Part shown: piece after piece, positions 1 to 4,753 of the stretch | Layout: each line of letters starts with the position of its first letter | Numbering within the stretch: position 1 is the stretch's first letter | Assembly: GCA_027451455.1 (NCBI GenBank) | Contig: DAIDJI010000370.1 | Span: forward strand, 1 to 5,918 | Reading direction: 5' to 3' | DNA length: 5,918 bases | From: Planctomycetales bacterium | GTDB taxonomy: Bacteria > Planctomycetota > Planctomycetia > Isosphaerales > Isosphaeraceae | Notes under the pieces: model-generated | Database searches by the model: none | Told to the model about the DNA's origin: nothing | The model's input: the letters and a program-made list of their open reading frames with translations, nothing else | Position numbers and translations under genes: made by a program

Positions 1-70
1 GGAGCCCGCCGAACGCCCGGCAGTACGCGGCCGGTATCTGCAAGTAAAGCGCAGCGCGCCGGTGGCTCAT
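1..70 (-). CDS. 5' end of a fourth operon gene, cut by the window edge
   Basis: Reading leftward from ATG at 70-68 the frame is open to the window edge for 23 codons, giving MSHRRAALYLQIPAAYCR followed by AFGGL. The ATG overlaps the TGA (69-67) that ends the preceding reading frame, forming an ATGA junction. A GGAG (84-81) lies 10 nt upstream as a plausible ribosome binding site. The same ATGA arrangement joins the first two genes of this operon, which supports a real start. The visible part is too short to place in a family. By position it should be another component of the MoxR/bpX system (a further bpX, vWA or beta-propeller protein), but that is inference from context only. Confidence 0.6.
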   Translation of the reverse strand, partial: MSHRRAALYLQIPAAYCRAFGGL

Positions 71-228
71 GGCGGAGGATCTCCGGCCATCGCCGTCCGG
101 ATGCCGGCGCGTCGGAGCGGCTGGAACGCCTCGCGCGGGATCGATTCCGGGCCTGCTTCGTCGAGGATCACCAGTTCATCGGCGACAGCTCCGACGACCT
201 CTCGAATCGACGATTCGGCCAGCTCAGG
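67..228 (-). pseudogene. Out-of-frame C-terminal remainder of the bpX2-like gene
   Basis: Directly after the TGA that ends the 853-224 frame, a different minus-strand frame reads sensibly from about 228 to a TGA at 69-67. It begins PELAESSIREVV, continues with DELVILDEAG and IPREAFQPLRRAGIR, and ends AGDPPP. This 53-residue stretch has no ATG or in-frame start near its beginning and is closed upstream by a TGA at 249-247, so it is unlikely to be an independent gene. Removing one base near 229-231 joins it cleanly to the upstream protein (…PIGFR then PELAE…), giving a 261-residue product whose stop overlaps the next ATG. I read it as the true C-terminus of the bpX2-like protein, separated by a one-base frameshift. 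The shift may be a genuine mutation or a sequencing or assembly error. Confidence 0.75.
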
Positions 229-853
229 TCCGGAAGCCGATCGGGATCAGGACAGACTCGCCCCAGTATCGAAGCCCATCGGAAATTTCCGGCAGGGAGG
301 TGTTGCGAGCGATCACGAGGGTCTCGACCGCGCCCGGATCTCCATCGATCGGGCACCAGGCGCCGAGGAGCGACTCGATTCGGACGGTCGGAGCCAGGTT
401 GGCCCATCGGACCAGGTCGCGAAGCCGACACCGAAGCGCCGAGGGCCGACGTGCGACACCACGGCCGTCACGCACGATCCGGAGCCCGACCGGCCTGGCC
501 GGCTCCGCGCTTGCTGTCGCGATCGGAACCGCGCCGGGCAGGATCGCCCGATCGAGAAACGTCCATGATTCGCGCTCGATAACTGGAACGTCGAACGATG
601 GGAGGTGCGCGCCGGGCCGATACCAGGCCCCTTCGCGATGCACGAAGACCTCGACACCCGCAAGCGGCAAGAGCCGCTCCAGCAGGACGCGACGCGTGAC
701 CCCAGTTTCGCCCGAGTCGTCATTCCAGAAGACCCAGGCGATCGGACCGTCGACAGCGACCCGGATCCCGCGTTCGCGGCGGAGGTCGGCCAGCGCGGAC
801 AGGTCGGCCGTGGCAATCCGGGCGCATCGGACGTCCTGCCAGGTTGCGCTCAT
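224..853 (-). CDS. bpX2-like accessory protein of a MoxR ternary system (frameshifted before its natural end)
   Basis: A 209-residue frame starting at ATG 853-851. A strong Shine-Dalgarno (GGGAGGA, 869-863) sits 9 nt upstream and abuts the MoxR stop codon, so the two genes are co-transcribed with only 15 nt between them. The protein is soluble, with no signal peptide or membrane segment. Visible landmarks are an N-terminal block DLSALADLRRERGIRVAVDG followed by AWVFW (about 18-43), a WYRPGAHLPSFDVP segment (77-90) and a C-terminal RYWGESVLIPIGFR (195-208). From memory this pattern resembles the bpX2 family of MoxR-vWA-beta-propeller ternary systems; the number is uncertain. No catalytic motif is evident, so a scaffold or recognition role beside the ATPase is inferred. 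The frame ends at TGA 226-224, but the expected C-terminus continues to 67 in another frame, so the gene is probably frameshifted. Confidence 0.8.
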   Translation of the reverse strand: MSATWQDVRCARIATADLSALADLRRERGIRVAVDGPIAWVFWNDDSGETGVTRRVLLERLLPLAGVEVFVHREGAWYRPGAHLPSFDVPVIERESWTFLDRAILPGAVPIATASAEPARPVGLRIVRDGRGVARRPSALRCRLRDLVRWANLAPTVRIESLLGAWCPIDGDPGAVETLVIARNTSLPEISDGLRYWGESVLIPIGFRT

Positions 854-862
854 CGGCTCGTT

Positions 863-869
863 TCCTCCC
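863..869 (-). promoter_or_regulatory. Strong ribosome binding site for the bpX2-like gene
   Basis: On the minus strand GGGAGGA occupies 869-863, 9 nt before the ATG at 853-851. Its first G is also the last base of the MoxR TAG stop (871-869). The arrangement fixes the start at 853 and indicates reinitiation or fresh initiation right after the MoxR gene. Confidence 0.75.
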
Positions 870-1993
870 TACCCGAGTTCGGCGAGCAGCGCCCGGGCGC
901 GGTCGGCCAGGTGCTGGCGGGTGCGGTCGTCGACCAGCCAGGCGGCTCGGTCGGCCAGTTCAGCGAGTTGCTCCCGGAGGCGTGACGCATCGGCAAGGCC
1001 CGGCCTTCGACCCGCGATCTCGGCGGCGATCTGGTCGAACTGCCGCGCCATCGCCTCGGGATCGACCCGCGCCGGAGAAACGGCCATCGGATGGACCCCG
1101 GCCGCGCCGGCGTCCGGCTCGACGACCCCGGCGATCATCGAGGCGAGCGGGGCCACCTGCTCCTCGCGATCCCAGACGTACCGGAGCACCCAGAGGTCCG
1201 ACACCCTCGCCTCGACCCGCCCGCAGAGCAGCGCCGAGGCTGCCACCAACTTCAATACTTTCACCGCACGCCGATCGGTCAGCCCGATGCCGAGGTCGCG
1301 CACCTTCCAGACGACCTCGGCGAACCGCTCCGCAACACCCCTGAGGTCGACTCGGTAGACCTGCCGCGAGAGTGCGCGCAGGTCGCCCGCGGTAACGGTC
1401 GATTCGATCGGCCCGGCTCGCTCCAGCTCCCAACCGGCCGACAGCAGCCGGGGCATCTCATCGCGGCGCAGGTTGTCGACGTGGCATCGCAGCAGGAACC
1501 GATCGAAGAGGGCGCGCAGACCCTCGTCTTCGGGAAGGTGGTTCGAAGCGGCGAACATCGAGAGCAGCGGGAGCGCATGGACCTCGGCACCCCGGCGGTA
1601 GGTCCGCTCGTTGAGGACCGTGAGGAGGTTATTCAGGATGGCACTGTTGGCATTGAAGAGCTCATCGAGGAAGGCAAACTCGGCCTCGGGGAGCATCCCG
1701 GTCGTCACGGTGGCAACGGTCCCCTCGCGGAGCCGGATCAGGTCGATCGGGCCGAAGACCTCGTTGGGCTCGGAGAATCGCGTCAGCAGGTACTCGAAGT
1801 AACAGCCGCGCACGGCGGAGGCGAACTGGCGGATCAGGGCCGACTTGGCGGTTCCCGGCGGCCCGTGGAGGAACAGGTGTTCGCCGGCGGCGACCGCCAG
1901 AGCGATCAGGTCGACGACCTCATCCCGCCCGACGAATCGCCGCTTCAGCGGCTCGATGACCTCAACCTGTAACCGGCCGACGACGTCGTTCAT
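869..1993 (-). CDS. MoxR-family AAA+ ATPase, RavA-like
   Basis: A 374-residue AAA+ ATPase of the MoxR group. Numbered from ATG 1993: Walker A GPPGTAKS (44-51), a RavA-type block FEYLLTRFSEPNEVFGPI (66-83), LPEAEFAFLDE containing Walker B (D110, E111), a helix of the AILNNLLTVLNER type (118-130), sensor 1 N151 in FAASN, an arginine-finger candidate R165 in ALFDRF, and the sensor 2 region LTDRRAVKVLKL (238-249). These match E. coli RavA closely, but the protein ends after a short helical tail (about 311-374) without RavA's long LARA-containing C-terminus. A longer frame begins at TTG 2005; ATG 1993 is preferred because it overlaps the upstream TGA as ATGA (1993-1990). MoxR ATPases generally act as chaperones that remodel or activate partner proteins, often with vWA proteins. 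Here it is flanked on both sides by bpX-type proteins, so it is the likely motor of a bpX ternary system. All ATPase residues are intact. Confidence 0.95.
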   Translation of the reverse strand: MNDVVGRLQVEVIEPLKRRFVGRDEVVDLIALAVAAGEHLFLHGPPGTAKSALIRQFASAVRGCYFEYLLTRFSEPNEVFGPIDLIRLREGTVATVTTGMLPEAEFAFLDELFNANSAILNNLLTVLNERTYRRGAEVHALPLLSMFAASNHLPEDEGLRALFDRFLLRCHVDNLRRDEMPRLLSAGWELERAGPIESTVTAGDLRALSRQVYRVDLRGVAERFAEVVWKVRDLGIGLTDRRAVKVLKLVAASALLCGRVEARVSDLWVLRYVWDREEQVAPLASMIAGVVEPDAGAAGVHPMAVSPARVDPEAMARQFDQIAAEIAGRRPGLADASRLREQLAELADRAAWLVDDRTRQHLADRARALLAELG

Positions 1994-2619
1994 GATGGAA
2001 GCCAACCGAGGACTCCAGGGACCGCGGGCGACGTCCCCGCGACGAGCTGATAAACATCATGTGCCGGGCTCGACGGGCCAGGACGCCACGACGGTCGATC
2101 GTGGGCGGCAAGGCGCTCTGCGAACAGGAGGAGCAGACCGGGATGCCCACCGAAGTCGGTCGCCCCGATCGGGCCTTCCTCAATGTCGGAGAGCGCACCC
2201 GAAAGCGGCCATCGCCTCAGGACCTCGCCAAGGATCTCAACGATCGGATCGGCCGGCGCGATCGCTCGAGCCCGCGCCCGGACCTGCGGCAGATAGCGGA
2301 ACATCAGATCGGCGGAAAGATGTTCGGTGGGCGTTGACGGCGACATCGGCATCGCGAGCCGACGACGCAGCTCGCGCTCCGACTGCTCACCGTCCACCAG
2401 GGCCCAGCACGCTCGCCGCACAAGCGTGGCGGCCTCGCGAGCGACCCGAGCATCGAACCCAATCGGCGGACCGCCCACCGAGAGAGCGTATCCCGCAAAA
2501 ACTCGCCCCAACTCGGCGACGTCAGCATCTCCGGGGCGAACGTCAACCTCGTCCGCTGGCCCAAAGATGACCTTGCCTTCCGCCAGCAGCGGACCCAGGA
2601 ATCCCGAGAACGATGCCAT
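1990..2619 (-). CDS. bpX4-like accessory protein, first gene of the MoxR operon
   Basis: A 209-residue soluble protein starting at ATG 2619-2617 and ending at TGA 1992-1990, which overlaps the MoxR ATG. Landmarks are ARVAREAATLVRRACWALVD (57-76), the segment EHLSADLMFRYLPQVRARAR (99-118), LRRWPLSGALSDIEEGPIG (134-152) and DFGGHPGLLLLFAERLA (155-171). From memory this resembles the bpX4 domain of MoxR-vWA-beta-propeller ternary systems, which is normally coded beside a MoxR ATPase. No enzyme motif, signal peptide or membrane segment is visible, so its biochemical job is unknown; a partner or adaptor of the ATPase is the natural inference. The ribosome binding site upstream of 2619 is weak. As no minus-strand gene is seen between it and the divergent permease, it is probably the promoter-proximal gene. 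Confidence 0.82.
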   Translation of the reverse strand: MASFSGFLGPLLAEGKVIFGPADEVDVRPGDADVAELGRVFAGYALSVGGPPIGFDARVAREAATLVRRACWALVDGEQSERELRRRLAMPMSPSTPTEHLSADLMFRYLPQVRARARAIAPADPIVEILGEVLRRWPLSGALSDIEEGPIGATDFGGHPGLLLLFAERLAAHDRPSWRPGPSSPAHDVYQLVAGTSPAVPGVLGWLPS

Positions 2620-2661
2620 GCCCGATTCGCCATTCGACCTAGTGCCCGGACCTCTTCATCC

Positions 2662-2667
2662 ATCATA
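2662..2667 (-). promoter_or_regulatory. Possible -10 element for the MoxR/bpX operon
   Basis: On the minus strand TATGAT (2667-2662) matches the sigma-70 -10 consensus at five of six positions and lies about 42 nt before the bpX4-like ATG, in the divergent gap. No convincing -35 box is found 16-18 nt upstream, so this is a weak candidate. Confidence 0.22.
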
Positions 2668-2720
2668 GCCTCATTGCCCCGACGGCGCCGAGCCGAGAGC
2701 TCCGAAGGCGCAAGTTTTGC

Positions 2721-2728
2721 GAGGAGGG
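2721..2728 (+). promoter_or_regulatory. Ribosome binding site of the AI-2E permease gene
   Basis: GAGGAGGG lies 5 nt before the ATG at 2734. It decides the start: a longer frame opening at TTG 2674 has no such signal and would add an Arg-rich 20-residue extension. Confidence 0.75.
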
Positions 2729-2733
2729 CTCGC

Positions 2734-3849
2734 ATGAAAACGACTACCGAGATCGAAGGTGACTCAGTGATTGCGTCGTCCGTAGCCACGGATCACGGTA
2801 AACCTGCGCCGAAAGAGCAACGCGACCGCTCGATCCTGGTCTGGCTGGCGGTCGGGCTGGTCGCCCTCGCCGCGGCGCTGAACCTCCTCCGCGTGACGGG
2901 TGATTTCCTTCGTCCCGTCCTGATCGCCATCCTGCTCTGCTACGCGATCTGGCCGCTCCATGACTGGCTCCGTCAGCGTGTCCGGCCTGGAATCTCCCTC
3001 CTGATCATCGCGGCCGGCCTGGGCCTGATCGCAATCGCTCTCGGCTGGATGGCGTTCGCCAACGCCGAGCAGTTCTGGAAGGAACTCCCCAAATACCAGG
3101 AGCGCGCCGGCCGGTTTATCGGACGTGCCCAGGAATTTGCCGGCCGATACATTCCGGGCCTCGGCCTTGAGGACGCGAAGGACCCACCCCGAATCCCCCT
3201 GGAACGGATCGGCGACTACGCGCACGAGGTCTTTGGCGCCTTCGCCAACTTCCTGCTGGAAGCGGGGTTGGTCGGGCTCTATGTGATCTTCATGATGATG
3301 GAGGCGCCACGGTTCCCCCGGGCCATTCGGCGGGCCTTCCCACCCGCCCAGGCCGCCCGGATTGGCGACACCCTCGATTCGATCAACCGGGCGGTGATCG
3401 AGTACCTCTCGGTCAAGGTGAAGGTCAACATGATCGTCGCCGTGCCGGCGGCGTTGCTGATGCTGGTGTTCGGCATCCAGGGAGCCGTTCTTTGGGGTGT
3501 GGTCACATTCCTCGCCCGGTTCATCCCCTACCTCGGCGCGATCGTCGCGTATTCGCTGCCGGTCGCCTCGGCGCTCTTGCAGCTTGAGGGCTCCGGACGC
3601 TCGCTGGCCTTTGCGGTCGCGCTGGCCGTCCTCCACATCGTCGCCGAGAATGTCCTCGAACCGTTCATGACCGGCAAGGCCGTCGGGCTCAGCCCGTTAA
3701 TCGTCCTGCTGGCGCTGGCATTCTGGGATATGTCGTGGGGAATCGTCGGCATGATCCTCGCCGTCCCGCTCACGGTGATCGCTCGGATTGTCTTCGAGCG
3801 TCTTGACCCGACGCGGCCCGTCGCCCAGATTCTCGCCGATGACGACTAA
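2734..3849 (+). CDS. AI-2E family transporter (UPF0118-type permease)
   Basis: A 371-residue inner-membrane protein starting at ATG 2734 behind a strong GAGGAGGG site. A hydrophilic N-terminal tail of about 32 residues is followed by hydrophobic segments near 34-50, 58-76 and 87-108. Then come a soluble loop (about 110-168, rich in charged residues), a segment at 170-188, and a C-terminal hydrophobic cluster (232-260, 263-283, 289-305, 318-352). Family hallmarks are RFIPYLGAIVA (262-272), the ENVLEPFMTGKAVGLSPLIV stretch (305-324) and FWDMSWGIVGMILAVPL (330-346). Family members include E. coli TqsA, which exports autoinducer-2, and Na+/Li+:H+ antiporters, so the substrate here cannot be assigned. 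No luxS or quorum-sensing gene is visible nearby. It is divergent from the bpX operon and converges on the hydrolase gene with a 4-bp overlap. Length and motifs indicate an intact protein. Confidence 0.93.
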   Translation: MKTTTEIEGDSVIASSVATDHGKPAPKEQRDRSILVWLAVGLVALAAALNLLRVTGDFLRPVLIAILLCYAIWPLHDWLRQRVRPGISLLIIAAGLGLIAIALGWMAFANAEQFWKELPKYQERAGRFIGRAQEFAGRYIPGLGLEDAKDPPRIPLERIGDYAHEVFGAFANFLLEAGLVGLYVIFMMMEAPRFPRAIRRAFPPAQAARIGDTLDSINRAVIEYLSVKVKVNMIVAVPAALLMLVFGIQGAVLWGVVTFLARFIPYLGAIVAYSLPVASALLQLEGSGRSLAFAVALAVLHIVAENVLEPFMTGKAVGLSPLIVLLALAFWDMSWGIVGMILAVPLTVIARIVFERLDPTRPVAQILADDD

Positions 3850-3854
3850 TCGGC
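3835..3854. terminator. Inverted repeat across the two converging stop codons, possible bidirectional 3'-end hairpin
   Basis: GCCGAT (3835-3840) and ATCGGC (3849-3854) form a perfect 6-bp stem with an 8-nt loop. The loop and its edge hold the permease TAA (3847-3849) and the hydrolase TAG (3848-3846 on the minus strand). No run of T follows on either strand, so it is not a classical intrinsic terminator. It may mark or protect both transcript ends, or be chance. Confidence 0.3.
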
Positions 3855-4607
3855 CAGCCTCGGATTACGGCCCCGGATGAAGTCCAGGGTCCGGCGGATC
3901 ACCTCGTCCCGATCGCGATCGTAGGCGAGGAGGTGGTCGGAGCGCGCGAGGATCACCAGATCCTTCTGCGATGAGCCGAGATGTTCGAGCAACCATCGGG
4001 CGTCGCGCGGCTCGACCACGGTATCGCGACGGCCCTGCAAGATCAGCGTCGGTGTCGCGATTTTCGGCACCATCGGCTTGACCCGCTCGATCAATTCCAG
4101 GGCGCTTCGGGTCGCGCCCAGGCTGAACGTCCGGAAGCTGGTCGCCGTCGCGATCTGACGCCGGACAGCCCGATCCCGAACGGCCGGGGGACGTCGCCAG
4201 AGATTCGGCATCACCCCTTCGATCGCCCTCAAATAAACCGACGGCGCGATCGGGATTATCCGGCTGAACCGGATCGCCAGGAACGGTGCCAGCAGCACCT
4301 GCCGGGCCACCGGGCGGAGCGTTGCCAATTCCAGGGCGAGCGTCCCGCCGGTCGAGAAGCCGACGACGGCCACCGGAGCCCCCTCAGCGGCCAGTTTGTC
4401 GAAAGCCCGAATCGTCGCCGCGATCCAGTCTCGCCACGATGAAGACGGCATGACAGGCCCCGGCCCCTCGTGCCCAGGCAAGATCGGCGCGGCGACCTCC
4501 ACCCCATCGGCCTTCAGCGCCTCGATAATCGGCGCAACCTCATAAGGACCGCCGCCCAGGCCATGCAGTACCAGGCAAGAGAGAGGAGGGTCGCGTTCCA
4601 GGCTCAT
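3846..4607 (-). CDS. Alpha/beta hydrolase, Est30/monoacylglycerol-lipase-like carboxylesterase
   Basis: A 253-residue serine hydrolase of the usual length for the Geobacillus Est30 carboxylesterase group. The oxyanion-hole motif LHGLGGGPYE (13-23) is followed by ILPGHEGPG (42-50), the nucleophile elbow VVGFSTGGT with Ser85, TPTLILQGRRDTVVEP carrying Asp195, and ARSDHLLAYD carrying His225, giving a complete Ser-Asp-His triad. A cap-like helical insert lies between strand 6 and the Asp loop (about 110-178). There is no signal peptide, so it is probably cytoplasmic. It would hydrolyse short- to medium-chain esters or monoacylglycerols; the exact substrate is unknown. The start at ATG 4607 places the first beta strand immediately after the N-terminus, as in relatives, although its ribosome binding site is poor. 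It is divergent from mutL and convergent with the permease, so it is probably a single-gene transcript. Confidence 0.92.
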   Translation of the reverse strand: MSLERDPPLSCLVLHGLGGGPYEVAPIIEALKADGVEVAAPILPGHEGPGPVMPSSSWRDWIAATIRAFDKLAAEGAPVAVVGFSTGGTLALELATLRPVARQVLLAPFLAIRFSRIIPIAPSVYLRAIEGVMPNLWRRPPAVRDRAVRRQIATATSFRTFSLGATRSALELIERVKPMVPKIATPTLILQGRRDTVVEPRDARWLLEHLGSSQKDLVILARSDHLLAYDRDRDEVIRRTLDFIRGRNPRLAD

Positions 4608-4715
4608 CGGGTATCGGTCACAGTTGGTGGAAGAGATCCCGGCGTCTCTGAGATGATGGGACGCACCGTATCGGGGTTCAAGCCTGGTCCTCTTTCTGAA
4701 CGGAAGATCACATTG

Positions 4716-4721
4716 TATAGT
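4716..4721 (+). promoter_or_regulatory. Possible -10 element for mutL
   Basis: TATAGT (4716-4721) sits in an AT-richer patch (about 4698-4738) that contrasts with the surrounding GC-rich DNA. It would give a leader of about 25 nt before the mutL ATG. A hexamer 17 nt upstream (TTTCTG, 4693-4698) matches the -35 consensus poorly. Supported mainly by position and composition. Confidence 0.35.
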
Positions 4722-4737
4722 ATGAAGGTTAGCGTAT

Positions 4738-4744
4738 AGGGGAG
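4738..4744 (+). promoter_or_regulatory. Ribosome binding site of mutL
   Basis: AGGGGAG (4738-4744) precedes the ATG at 4754 with a 9-nt spacer and supports that start, which also matches the conserved MutL N-terminus. Confidence 0.7.
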
Positions 4745-4753
4745 ATCATCGCC

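Noticed and set aside
168..431. Minus-strand 87-codon frame crossing the frameshift region
   Set aside because: It overlaps the bpX2-like gene in another frame, has Arg/Pro-rich composition and no ribosome binding site, and its C-terminal part is not the protein-like frame.
69..1358. Long plus-strand open frame of 429 codons, and other plus-strand frames across 62-2668
   Set aside because: They lie antisense to the MoxR/bpX genes, are dominated by Arg/Ser/Pro low-complexity sequence typical of shadow frames in GC-rich DNA, and show no domain motifs.
2690..2720. Small inverted repeats (GAGC/GCTC at 2690-2702, GCAA/TTGC at 2710-2720) before the permease
   Set aside because: Stems of only four base pairs, expected by chance in GC-rich DNA.
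2304..2789. Minus-strand 161-codon frame spanning the divergent gap
   Set aside because: It overlaps both the bpX4-like gene and the permease start, is rich in Arg/Ser, and has no recognisable motif.
2764..3636. Minus-strand 290-codon frame
   Set aside because: Antisense shadow of the AI-2E permease; His/Asp/Arg/Gln-rich composition is the mirror of hydrophobic codons.
4632..4649. AGAGA/TCTCT inverted repeat upstream of the hydrolase gene
   Set aside because: A weak five-pair stem with an 8-nt loop and no flanking signal; probably chance.
4611..4674. GTATCGG direct repeat at 4611-4617 and 4668-4674
   Set aside because: Only seven bases and 57 bp apart; not enough to call an operator.
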